The notes beneath the pieces are model-generated. The model was not told the origin of the DNA and made no database searches. It was given only the letters and a program-made list of their open reading frames with translations. Of a DNA stretch of 64,000 bases, positions 8,991-17,203 are shown in pieces. This stretch comes from Saprospiraceae bacterium (GTDB lineage: Bacteria > Bacteroidota > Bacteroidia > Chitinophagales > Saprospiraceae), in the NCBI GenBank assembly GCA_020629715.1, contig JAHDCU010000001.1, positions 248,001 through 312,000 on the forward strand, in the 5' to 3' direction. The translations under genes and the position numbers were made by a program. How positions within the stretch are numbered: position 1 is the stretch's first letter; each line of letters starts with the position of its first letter.

Positions 8991-10376
8991 ATGATACAGA
9001 CCGACACTATCGTTGCACAATCTACTCCAACTGGTGAAGGAGCCATAGGTGTAATTCGAGTATCGGGGCCCAAAACCATAGAGTTTGTAGATGAGATATT
9101 CTATGGTAAAAACCTCAAAGAAGTCGATGGAAATACGGTCCACTACGGTAAGATCAAAAATGAAAATGGACAGATCGTTGATGAGTGCCTGGTTACCGTA
9201 TTTAGAGCACCAAGATCTTATACCAAAGAGGATTGTATAGAAATATCCTGCCATGGATCGAGCTATATTATTCAAGAGATCATAAGAGTTATCATTGCCA
9301 AAGGCGCAAGACCTGCCAAGCGTGGAGAATTTACCATGAGGGCGTTCCTCAATGGTCAATTGGATTTAAGTCAAGCAGAAGCCGTAGCTGATTTGATCGC
9401 ATCAGACAATGCTGCCAGTCACCAAATGGCGATGAATCAAATGCGAGGAGGGTTCTCCGATCAAATCAAAGAACTAAGACAGGAGCTTATCGACTTTGCG
9501 GCATTGATTGAGCTAGAATTAGATTTTGGAGAAGAAGATGTAGAGTTTGCTGATCGTGGAAAACTTGAAACATTGGTTACCGATATCAATGCAGTGATTC
9601 AAAAACTGATAAAATCTTTTCAATATGGTAATGCCATCAAAAAAGGAATACCTGTAGCCATTGTGGGTAGTCCTAACGTTGGAAAGTCAACCCTGCTCAA
9701 TGCCCTACTCAATGAAGAAAAAGCTATTGTCAGCAATATTGCAGGTACCACCCGTGATGTGATCGAAGATCAGATTACCATCGAAGGAATACCTTTTAGA
9801 TTCATCGACACTGCGGGTATCCGAGATACCGATGATACGGTAGAGTCCATCGGTATCGAACGAGCTAAAGAGCAGATCACCAAGGCACAGATCGTGATAT
9901 TCATCTCAGAGATAATTGAAGATCACAATGAGATTATCAATGAATTCAAGTCACTCAATATCAGAGACCATCAGAAGTCTGTCATCCTACTCAATAAATC
10001 CGATGCCTTTCACACCTGCCATAGCTATGATGTAGAAGAAGCAGTAAGCACTCTCACAGGTAGAACACCAACACTAGCTATTTCTGCCAAACAAAAAACC
10101 AGAATAGAAGAGCTAAAATCCACTTTGATAAAACTAACAGGTAGTGCTGATTTCCGAGATCAAACCATCGTCAACAATAGCCGTCACTACGATGCACTCT
10201 TCAAATCAAAAGTGGCATTGGATAAAGTACTCCACGGGCTACAGTCAGGTATCACCGGTGACTTCATTGCTATGGATATCCGTCAAGCGTTACATCATCT
10301 AGGTGAGATCACCGGAGAGATCCATACGGATGATCTGCTGGATAGTATTTTTGGGCGATTTTGCATAGGGAAGTAG
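8991..10376 (+). CDS. mnmE: tRNA uridine-5-carboxymethylaminomethyl modification GTPase MnmE
   Basis: 461 residues from the start MIQTDTIVAQSTP; an upstream in-frame ATG at 8901 would add 30 residues not typical of the family. The TrmE N-terminal domain binds formyl-tetrahydrofolate, the central G domain shows GSPNVGKST, DTAGIRD and LNKSD, and the C-terminus is the diagnostic FCIGK, whose Cys is needed for activity. MnmE works with MnmG on the wobble uridine of certain tRNAs. The last 18 bases are also the left attachment site of the element that follows, so the gene's 3' end may have been supplied by the element on insertion, with function preserved. Confidence 0.97.
   Translation: MIQTDTIVAQSTPTGEGAIGVIRVSGPKTIEFVDEIFYGKNLKEVDGNTVHYGKIKNENGQIVDECLVTVFRAPRSYTKEDCIEISCHGSSYIIQEIIRVIIAKGARPAKRGEFTMRAFLNGQLDLSQAEAVADLIASDNAASHQMAMNQMRGGFSDQIKELRQELIDFAALIELELDFGEEDVEFADRGKLETLVTDINAVIQKLIKSFQYGNAIKKGIPVAIVGSPNVGKSTLLNALLNEEKAIVSNIAGTTRDVIEDQITIEGIPFRFIDTAGIRDTDDTVESIGIERAKEQITKAQIVIFISEIIEDHNEIINEFKSLNIRDHQKSVILLNKSDAFHTCHSYDVEEAVSTLTGRTPTLAISAKQKTRIEELKSTLIKLTGSADFRDQTIVNNSRHYDALFKSKVALDKVLHGLQSGITGDFIAMDIRQALHHLGEITGEIHTDDLLDSIFGRFCIGK
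10359..10376 (+). other. attL: left attachment site within the mnmE 3' end
   Basis: TTTTGCATAGGGAAGTAG encodes FCIGK-stop of MnmE. A near copy, TTTTGTATTGGGAAGTAA, lies at 31083-31100; 15 of 18 bases agree and both encode FCIGK-stop. SGI1-type islands use this same mnmE (trmE/thdF) site. Confidence 0.85.
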
Positions 10377-10440
10377 TTTAACTTCTCTTTCTTTCCAACC
10401 CCTTGTTTTTGTTGACTTTATAGCGGTTTACTTGCTCTTG

Positions 10441-10513
10441 TTTGTTGCCAAACTTCTCTTTATTCCGTATATTTGTTGCCCACCTGTTGCCTGAGCATCA
10501 AATTTGTTGCCCA
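10441..10513. repeat. Left-end TTTGTTGCC(CA) repeats, probable integrase arm-type sites
   Basis: TTTGTTGCC occurs at 10441-10449, 10472-10482 (with CCA), and 10503-10513, plus CTGTTGCC at 10484-10491. The pair at 10472-10491 has the form TTTGTTGCCCANNTGTTGCC. The same pair is present near the right end at 31025-31045. Repeats of this kind just inside both ends of a tyrosine-recombinase element are expected for arm-type or excisionase binding sites. Confidence 0.6.
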
Positions 10514-10592
10514 AATGCATCAGCTGGGGAGATTGGCGAAATCATGCACCATACAGCACCATTGAGCTACAATTAGCACCACACAGCAACAA

Positions 10593-10964
10593 ATGAGTAC
10601 AAGAATATCAATTCCTAAAATCTGCCAACATTGTGGCAATTCGTTCATAGCTCGAACGACAGTAACTAAGTATTGTGGTGATAATTGTGCTAAGAGAGCC
10701 TACAAGAAAAGAAAGAGAGACGAGAAGATAAAGGCATCAATTGAAGAGACTAAACAACAAGTGCAAGGATTGCAAAGTCCGCAAACTGTGCAGACTCCAG
10801 ATATACTGACAAAGCAGTTTTTATCTATCCAAGGAGCTGCCAAACTTTTAGGTGCAAGTAGATGGACCATACAGAGAATGATACAACGTGATCAGCTCAA
10901 GTCTGCCAAACTTGGAAGGAGAACTATTATAGCACGATCTGAAATCGACAACTTATTTAACTGA
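10593..10964 (+). CDS. Zinc-ribbon/HTH_17 excisionase-like protein
   Basis: 123 residues. The N-terminus has CQHCG and CGDNC (C-x2-C, C-x3-C), a small zinc-binding motif. After a charged linker the C-terminal ~50 residues match the MerR-like HTH_17 domain of excisionases: FLSIQGAAKLLGASRWTIQRMI, then KLGRRTIIARSEIDNLF. It lies six bases before the integrase gene on the same strand, the usual arrangement in Bacteroidota elements, and probably acts as directionality factor or regulator of the recombinase. Confidence 0.75.
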   Translation: MSTRISIPKICQHCGNSFIARTTVTKYCGDNCAKRAYKKRKRDEKIKASIEETKQQVQGLQSPQTVQTPDILTKQFLSIQGAAKLLGASRWTIQRMIQRDQLKSAKLGRRTIIARSEIDNLFN

Positions 10965-10970
10965 TGGAAA

Positions 10971-12077
10971 ATGAAAGTAACACTGCGGAAGCGAAAGAAA
11001 GGCAATAAAATCAGCCTATACCTTGACTACTATGACAAGGGAAAAAGAGAATATGAATATCTAAAACTCTATCTGACTCCTGAGCCAGAGAAAGGATCTC
11101 TTACCAAAGCTCAAAAAGATGAAAACAAAAAGATATTAGCCTTAGCGGAGAACATTAGAGCCAAGAGACATCTGGAAGCTCAAAATAACATCTATGGATT
11201 CCGAGACAAGGAAAAGGTAAAAGGCAGCTTCTTAGAGTATTTTGATCTATTGACTGAAAATAGAAAAGCCAGCTTGGGCAACTATGGCAATTGGAATGCA
11301 GTCCGCAAACTCCTATCGGAGTATGCTCCTAAAGGCGTAACCTTTGAGCGATTAGATAAGAATTGGGTACAAGGCTTTAAAGACTATCTCGACACAGAAG
11401 CCAAATCCAGAGGTGACAAACTCCTATCACTCAATACTAAGTACTCATACTTCAATAAGCTGCGAGCAGCATTGAAGCAAGCCGTCAAGGATGGCTTAAT
11501 GTCTCACAATCCATCTGAGCAAGTAGAAGCATTCCCACAAGATGAAGTAGAAAGAGAGTTTCTAACCTTAGAAGAATTGATAGCAGTTTCTAAAGCTCAT
11601 TGTACCAATTCGACTTTGAAGCGGATGTTCCTCTTCTCATGCCTTACAGGCTTGAGATGGTCTGATATAGAAAAACTAAAATGGTCAGAGATACAGCATT
11701 CTGAAAACTTAGGTCACTTCATAAGATTCCGTCAGAAGAAAACCAATGGAGCTGAGACCTTACCAATATCAGATGAAGCAAGAGAATTATTAGAAGAACA
11801 AGGAGAACCGGATAAGAAAATATTTACAGGCTTGAAATATGGCAATTGGAATAAGACCCATATCAAAGATTGGATGATCGAAGCTGGTATTACTAAGAAA
11901 ATTACGTTTCACTGTGCCAGACATACTTACGCTACGCTACAGTTGTCTTTAGGCACTGACATCTATACAGTGAGTAAGTTACTCGGACATAAGAATCTAA
12001 AGACTACAGAAATCTATGCTAAGGTGATCAATGAGAAAAAGGTCGAAGCAGCAACTAAAATCAAAATAGGGCTATAA
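10971..12077 (+). CDS. Tyrosine recombinase / integrase
   Basis: 368 residues with the Bacteroidota integrase layout: an N-terminal arm-binding region, a SAM-like core-binding domain (~80-180) and a catalytic domain. Catalytic residues visible are Arg in TGLRWSDIEKL, His-x2-Arg in HCARHTYATL, His in LLGHKNLKTT, and the Tyr nucleophile in EIYAKV. It sits next to the mnmE boundary and is the obvious enzyme for insertion at the FCIGK site. Its stop overlaps the start of the next gene by one base (TAATG). Confidence 0.93.
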   Translation: MKVTLRKRKKGNKISLYLDYYDKGKREYEYLKLYLTPEPEKGSLTKAQKDENKKILALAENIRAKRHLEAQNNIYGFRDKEKVKGSFLEYFDLLTENRKASLGNYGNWNAVRKLLSEYAPKGVTFERLDKNWVQGFKDYLDTEAKSRGDKLLSLNTKYSYFNKLRAALKQAVKDGLMSHNPSEQVEAFPQDEVEREFLTLEELIAVSKAHCTNSTLKRMFLFSCLTGLRWSDIEKLKWSEIQHSENLGHFIRFRQKKTNGAETLPISDEARELLEEQGEPDKKIFTGLKYGNWNKTHIKDWMIEAGITKKITFHCARHTYATLQLSLGTDIYTVSKLLGHKNLKTTEIYAKVINEKKVEAATKIKIGL

Positions 12078-13147
12078 TGGAATTAATCATCTTTAACAAT
12101 ATACTGTACGGATCATTAAAGCCTTGGCACTGTTCTGAGGTGGACAATAAATACTATCGTCAACGTCTTAGTCCATCACTAATGACTCCCGAGCATCCTG
12201 ATGATTATTTCTTAGAATTGAAGAATATTCATCCAGAGAAGACAGAATTATATGTTGATGATGGATTGGATGTATATCAAGCAGTTAAAATAACAGATAG
12301 GCAATTCATTATAAATGCTCCATTAGTTACAACTGAGCTGGCAGCTCCATTAACCTCTACACAGAGATTCTACCACTACCTACTTAGTAATGAAACAACA
12401 AGAATTACAAACAGAGTATATAATACCTACACCAGAGACATATCTGAAACATCAAAAAAAGGGATTATACAAGAGGTGGTTAAATCAATAAAAGACCTAC
12501 TTCTCAAAATAGGGACAGACTATCAGACATTCCCCCAAGATGAATTGTCCCAATATGTAATACAGCAACTCATTCAAAATCTTATCAGGCTACTCAAAGA
12601 AATAGAGCTTCTATTTCCAACAGATCTAATTTCTATAGCCTCAACTAAAGAGGAGATCTATAGCGAATTGCTTGGAATCGAAATACCTGAAGGGGATATT
12701 AATAAGCTTACCCCCTTATTCACAACGGTTAAAAATCAACTACTAAATTCAGACAACTACGAAATTGCTAAATCTGATAAATTTTCATTTGGTTACAAAA
12801 ACGGAAGCCTTGAAAACCTAAAAACTGTAATGGGGAGTCTACAAAGACAAGTGGAATTAGTAGACGAAGATAGATGCGGCATTAGCGACTTGGTTTCTAT
12901 TCTTACAAGCAAGGATATTGTTCTTGGTACTCAACCAATTTATCTGACATGTGAGACAACTCAATTCAGCTACATCATTTCAAAACTCAGTCAGCATTTC
13001 ACCAATCTTACACCTACGGCAATAGAACAATCCAATCTCTTCTATTCTAAAAAAGGGACCGCATTAAAAAGGAATAATCTATATAAAAACAAGACTCAAT
13101 ATCCTAAGGATCAGCAAGCAATAGACACCATACTGAAAGGACTTTAA
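12077..13147 (+). CDS. Hypothetical element protein coupled to the integrase
   Basis: 356 residues with no family I can name. It is soluble and mainly charged, with a helical middle (~130-200). The C-terminal ~60 residues (FSYIISKLSQHF, then FYSKKGTALKRNNLYK) resemble the ends of hypothetical proteins encoded beside integrases in Bacteroidota elements, with a possible winged-helix-like basic tail. The TAATG overlap with the integrase stop suggests translational coupling, so a role in recombination control or element maintenance is plausible, but this is inference. Confidence 0.6.
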   Translation: MELIIFNNILYGSLKPWHCSEVDNKYYRQRLSPSLMTPEHPDDYFLELKNIHPEKTELYVDDGLDVYQAVKITDRQFIINAPLVTTELAAPLTSTQRFYHYLLSNETTRITNRVYNTYTRDISETSKKGIIQEVVKSIKDLLLKIGTDYQTFPQDELSQYVIQQLIQNLIRLLKEIELLFPTDLISIASTKEEIYSELLGIEIPEGDINKLTPLFTTVKNQLLNSDNYEIAKSDKFSFGYKNGSLENLKTVMGSLQRQVELVDEDRCGISDLVSILTSKDIVLGTQPIYLTCETTQFSYIISKLSQHFTNLTPTAIEQSNLFYSKKGTALKRNNLYKNKTQYPKDQQAIDTILKGL

Positions 13148-13266
13148 ATAAAAACAGTAAGATCAGTAAGATATAATAGTAAGATGTGACCATCTTACTC
13201 ATTACCAGCCAGTTACGAAAGAATTTTACCATCGAATTATTGGTAAACATTTAAAATTTCGTAACA

Positions 13267-13569
13267 ATGAGTTCAGAAAATTTAATCTTAGAAAAGCTCA
13301 CATTATTAGAGCAAAAAATTGACGAGCAATCTTTGCTCAAAAAAGAAGTACTCAACTTCAATGAAGCTGCCAAGTACTTGGACATCAGCAACTCTCACCT
13401 CTACAAACTAACAAGTCAGAAGAAGATCCCTCACTTCTGCCCCCAGGGCAAGAAGCTCTACTTCAATAGAGTGGAGATAGACGAATGGCTACAGCAGAAC
13501 CGACAAAGCTCATCAGATGAAATAGAGCAAGCAGCAGCCGATTATCTCATCAAAAACAAAAGAAGATAA
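13267..13569 (+). CDS. HTH_17 (excisionase/AlpA-like) DNA-binding protein
   Basis: 100 residues. After a short helix (LILEKLTLLEQKIDEQ) comes a winged-helix HTH of the excisionase type: LNFNEAAKYLDISNSHLYKLTSQKKIPHFCPQGKKLYFNRVEIDEWL. The family includes phage excisionases and small element regulators. It is followed two bases later by a second HTH gene and then the DUF3987 gene, forming a replication/maintenance block. It probably binds element DNA as a regulator or replication accessory factor. Confidence 0.8.
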   Translation: MSSENLILEKLTLLEQKIDEQSLLKKEVLNFNEAAKYLDISNSHLYKLTSQKKIPHFCPQGKKLYFNRVEIDEWLQQNRQSSSDEIEQAAADYLIKNKRR

Positions 13570-13571
13570 TC

Positions 13572-13895
13572 ATGGGATACTATAGACTTTCTGAAGAAGA
13601 AGTAAAGAAGATTAATGACAAGTTAGATGATGTAGTCTTGTTACTCAAGAGCAAACAAAGGACAGATCCTGAGCAAGTATGGTTTGATACTCAAGAGTTC
13701 ATACAGATTATGAACATCAGTAAAAGGACAGCCGCCTACTGGCGTACGTCCAAGACCATTGCCTACTCTCAGATAGGCAACAAGATCTACTATCGTCTTT
13801 CTGACATTCTCGATTTGCTACAGCGATCTACGATCTCTGCAAATCTATCTCTCACTCTAAATAATACAACTGATGGCCAAGTCAACAATATTTAA
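13572..13895 (+). CDS. Second small HTH DNA-binding protein
   Basis: 107 residues. A charged N-terminal helix is followed by VWFDTQEFIQIMNISKRTAAYWRTSKTI and KIYYRLSDILDLLQ, a degenerate helix-turn-helix of the HTH_17 group. The 3' end overlaps the next gene by 23 bp. Paired HTH genes before a VirE_N/DUF3987 gene are common in Bacteroidota islands; they likely regulate or assist that gene product. Confidence 0.7.
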   Translation: MGYYRLSEEEVKKINDKLDDVVLLLKSKQRTDPEQVWFDTQEFIQIMNISKRTAAYWRTSKTIAYSQIGNKIYYRLSDILDLLQRSTISANLSLTLNNTTDGQVNNI

Positions 13896-16074
13896 AAATT
13901 TCAATCAACCGATAGAGAACAAGTCTCTTATCGTCATTCTCAAAAACATAAGAGAAGGTAAATACAAAACGGAGGTAGAACATTATCAGAATCTAAAGCG
14001 AGAAGGCACCAAAGCAGCAGCAGATAATGCTAAGAAATCTCTATTGGCTTTTACTCCGTCAGCCACCTACAAGGATGGTCGGAAGGTTCACCTTGTAGAT
14101 GAGTACTCTGGTTACGTACATCTCGATTTTGACAAGCTATCATCTGATCAGATGGCAGCTGCATTTGGTATAATCAAAGCATCTCCTTATACCTTTGCTT
14201 GCTTCATCTCCCCATCTCGTAACGGCTACAAAGTATTTGTAGAAGTAGACAGTACAGCAGAGCAACACGAGGACACTTATAAGCAAGTCCAAGCTCACTA
14301 CGAGCAATTATTAGGGATAGAAGCTGATGCCAAATGCAAGGATATTACAAGGCTTTGTTTCGTGTCTTACGACCCTCAATCATTTACTCATACATCAGCT
14401 AAGAAGTTTGTGCCAAAGTCTCAACCAATACTCTTAAAATCGAAGCCAACTGACTTCACAAAGAAGTTTGAAAGAGCCATCATATTCACTAACAATAAGG
14501 AGCGATATGCAGAAGGAAGTAGAAATAACTACATCTATCTATTAGCTTGTAACTGTAATCGAGATGGCATACCACAGATAGATGCTGAACAGATGATACT
14601 CAAAAAGTTTGACCATGAGAATACAGCAGAAGTAAGGAAGAGCATTGATAGTGCCTACAAAAACAATGGTGCTGACTTTGCAAAGTTTGCAAACATTGCA
14701 GAAGCTGCAATCTCCAAACCGATCATCATAGAAGCAACATCAGAAGACTATCTCAAAAAGTCAGTGACTATACCGGACCATCTATTTGAGAGCTTACCAG
14801 ACATTCTAAAAGAAGGAGCCAAAGCATTTACCGAAAGGAGAAAGCGAGATGTATTCTTTACTACAGCTCTCTGCATCATTAGTGGTTGTCTGCCAAAGGT
14901 CAAAGGCATATATAGCCATGAAACGATCTATCCTCACCTCTTTTGCTTTATCATAGCACCACCTGCGAGCGGCAAGGGAGTTCTCAAGAATGCTAAGCGA
15001 TTAGGTGATCAGATACATCAGAGTAAGCGAGAGGAGTCTAAGAAGATGCAAGAGCAGTTTGACTTGGATAATGAAGAGTACAAAGCCTACATGCGGAGTA
15101 AGAAGAAAGATGCTCCTAAAATGGAGAAGCCGCAAGAACCACAAAGCAAGCTCTTGTTCATTCCTGCAGACTGTAGCCAAGCGATGATGATACAGCTACT
15201 CAATGAAAATGATGGTCAAGGCATCATCTGTGAGACCGAAGCAGATGCAATGGGCAATGCTCAGAAACAAGATTGGGGAAGTTACTCTCATGTTATGCGA
15301 GGAGCATTCCATCATGAGAAAATATCTGTAGCAAGAAAGACGAATAAAGAACTCTTAGAAATTGCTGAACCAAGATTGGCAGTGGTTCTATCTGGGACAC
15401 CTAACCAAGTACCCAAGCTGATAGCATCGGCTGAAGATGGACTATTCAGTAGGTTTATGTTCTATGCGTTCAAGAATGACATCGTATGGCAAGACCCAAG
15501 ACCACAATCAGGGTTAAATCATACAGATCACTTCAAAGGATTGAGCCAAGAGATGACGAGACTACATGAGTTCTTATCAAGTAGTCCAACAGAAATAAGA
15601 CTATCTACACAACAATGGGACAGGCTTAGCGAGACTTTCAATAAGTATTTGACCCAAGTAGCGGTATTTACAGGAGAGGATGCAGTCAGTGTAGTATTTA
15701 GATTAGGATTGATAGTATATAGAATGGCGATGGTATTTACCGCTTTACGCAAATATGAAAATGCAGAATTAGAATCTATAATGGTATGTGATGATATTGA
15801 CTTTGATAATGCCATAGCTCTATCTGATGTCTACCTCAACCATTCCCTACTCATGTTCAGCAACTTAGCAGCACAAGAAGAGTCGCAACTATTCAAAATG
15901 CCAGAGAATAAACGGAAACTCTATCAATCATTACCACAACAGTTCAAAAGAAGTGAGGCAATAGAAATAGGTCTTCCATTACAGCTAAGTGAGCGATCTA
16001 TAGATGAGTTTCTTGCTAACTCAGTACCTAAGTTCCTAAAGAAGGTAAAAACTGGCATATACAGAAAGGTCTAA
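13873..16074 (+). CDS. VirE_N (BT4734-like) / DUF3987 replication-type protein
   Basis: 733 residues. The N-terminal ~190 residues match the BT4734-like/VirE N-terminal domain (YVHLDFDKL, FACFISPSRNGYKVFVEV, DITRLCFVSYDP), related to primase-type folds. The rest matches DUF3987, with a Walker-A-like loop IIAPPASGKGVLKN (~358-371) and GIICETEADAM and LAVVLSGTPNQV downstream, resembling a helicase-type P-loop core. Such proteins are found on Bacteroidota integrative elements and are thought to support replication or mobilisation. This is the only replication candidate in the element. Confidence 0.85.
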   Translation: MAKSTIFKNFNQPIENKSLIVILKNIREGKYKTEVEHYQNLKREGTKAAADNAKKSLLAFTPSATYKDGRKVHLVDEYSGYVHLDFDKLSSDQMAAAFGIIKASPYTFACFISPSRNGYKVFVEVDSTAEQHEDTYKQVQAHYEQLLGIEADAKCKDITRLCFVSYDPQSFTHTSAKKFVPKSQPILLKSKPTDFTKKFERAIIFTNNKERYAEGSRNNYIYLLACNCNRDGIPQIDAEQMILKKFDHENTAEVRKSIDSAYKNNGADFAKFANIAEAAISKPIIIEATSEDYLKKSVTIPDHLFESLPDILKEGAKAFTERRKRDVFFTTALCIISGCLPKVKGIYSHETIYPHLFCFIIAPPASGKGVLKNAKRLGDQIHQSKREESKKMQEQFDLDNEEYKAYMRSKKKDAPKMEKPQEPQSKLLFIPADCSQAMMIQLLNENDGQGIICETEADAMGNAQKQDWGSYSHVMRGAFHHEKISVARKTNKELLEIAEPRLAVVLSGTPNQVPKLIASAEDGLFSRFMFYAFKNDIVWQDPRPQSGLNHTDHFKGLSQEMTRLHEFLSSSPTEIRLSTQQWDRLSETFNKYLTQVAVFTGEDAVSVVFRLGLIVYRMAMVFTALRKYENAELESIMVCDDIDFDNAIALSDVYLNHSLLMFSNLAAQEESQLFKMPENKRKLYQSLPQQFKRSEAIEIGLPLQLSERSIDEFLANSVPKFLKKVKTGIYRKV

Positions 16075-16128
16075 TTTGTTCTTGTTTTTCTTACATTTGT
16101 CATTATTTGTCAAGTGTAAATATTACCA

Positions 16129-16446
16129 ATGCATAAATTTGGCTCTTTAGTTAGATCAAAAAGAGAAGAGAATGAGATGTTGCTACGACACCTTGCAGCT
16201 AAGCTCGACGTAGATACTGCCTTGCTTAGTAAGATCGAACGAGGTGAAAGAATAGCTAAGCGTCATCATGTGGATGGCATTATTGAAATCCTAAAATTGG
16301 ATAAGGAAAATGCCATAGCTCTTTGGCTTGCAGACCAATTGGTAGCACTTATCGGCGACAATGACCAAGCTCGAAAAGCATTAGAAATCGCAGAATCTCA
16401 AATAATAATGGTACAAGAAGAGCAAGCTAAATATGAAAAGAAGTAG
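16129..16446 (+). CDS. XRE-family HTH transcriptional regulator
   Basis: 105 residues. An HTH_3 domain occupies residues ~4-60 (LVRSKREENEMLLRHLAAKLDVDTALLSKIERGER), followed by a helical tail. Such small Cro/CI-type proteins often sit ahead of restriction-modification genes and control them. It is located 120 bp upstream of the NYN gene that opens the defence operon, with two hairpins between them, so it is the best candidate regulator of that operon. The target is inferred. Confidence 0.85.
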   Translation: MHKFGSLVRSKREENEMLLRHLAAKLDVDTALLSKIERGERIAKRHHVDGIIEILKLDKENAIALWLADQLVALIGDNDQARKALEIAESQIIMVQEEQAKYEKK

Positions 16447-16466
16447 AAAACATATAGAAATAAAAA

Positions 16467-16507
16467 ACGCATCCGTAGAGATGCGTCGGCCCAAGGATAC
16501 TATCCTT
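16467..16507. terminator. Tandem hairpins between the HTH gene and the defence operon
   Basis: ACGCATC (16467-16473) pairs with GATGCGT (16480-16486), loop of 6. AAGGATA (16493-16499) pairs with TATCCTT (16501-16507). There is no long T-run on the + strand; an A-run precedes the first hairpin, which would be a T-run on the minus strand. A terminator/attenuator or an operator is possible. Confidence 0.45.
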
Positions 16508-16565
16508 AGGGATGTTCTTTGTGATACAAATATGCAAACTTTTATTCACTTTGAAAAGTTCCACG

Positions 16566-17180
16566 ATGAATAAGTTGATACGAGTAAGCTATTATATAGA
16601 CGGTTTTAACCTCTATTTTGGTATGCGTTCTAAGTTTCCGCAACTAAAATGGTTAGATGTCAATGCCTTATGTAACAATCTTCTGCGTCCAGGTGAGGTC
16701 CTATCCGAGTGTAACTATTTCACCGCAAGAGTGAGAAATAATCCAGATAAAGAAAAGAGGCAAAAAACATATCTCGATGCATTAGCTACGACAGATACAA
16801 CAATGATTTATGGTAAGTTCTATTCCAAACCAATAGAATGTAGAAGATGCCACAATTCTTGGCCTGGCAATGAAGAGAAGATGACGGATGTGAACATAGC
16901 AGTAAAAATATTGACTGACGCTATGGAAGACAAATATGATAAAGTCGTAGTCATCTCAGGAGATAGTGACTTGACACCACCACTAAGAGCTTTAAAACAA
17001 TACTACAAAGACAAAAGAATAATAGTAGCCTTCCCTCCCAAAAGATCATCTTTTGAATTGAAAAATATTGCTGACAATTCCTTCACCTTAGGTAGAAAGA
17101 AATTAGCAGATTCACAGCTTCCATTATCTCTTGACAATGGCAAAGGTTATATGCTAAACAAACCCCAAGAATGGAATTAA
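16566..17180 (+). CDS. NYN-domain ribonuclease-like protein (LabA/DUF88)
   Basis: About 204 residues from the ATG at 16566; the frame is open from 16512 but the added residues precede the conserved first strand. The PIN-like NYN fold is shown by YYIDGFNLYFGMR (first Asp), KMTDVNIAV (second acidic cluster) and VVVISGDSDLTPPL (third Asp cluster), so the metal-binding acids are intact. There is also a CRRCH motif. NYN proteins are metal-dependent RNases. It lies 23 bp before the helicase gene and opens the five-gene defence operon, so an RNase effector or processing role is likely, but this is inference. Confidence 0.85.
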   Translation: MNKLIRVSYYIDGFNLYFGMRSKFPQLKWLDVNALCNNLLRPGEVLSECNYFTARVRNNPDKEKRQKTYLDALATTDTTMIYGKFYSKPIECRRCHNSWPGNEEKMTDVNIAVKILTDAMEDKYDKVVVISGDSDLTPPLRALKQYYKDKRIIVAFPPKRSSFELKNIADNSFTLGRKKLADSQLPLSLDNGKGYMLNKPQEWN

Positions 17181-17203
17181 ATAATAAAGCCCATACAAAA
17201 TAG

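Noticed and set aside
10441-10513. TTTGTTGCC copies as a CRISPR array
   Set aside because: The repeats are too short (8-11 bp), irregularly spaced and found at both element ends; they fit recombinase sites better. No cas gene is present.
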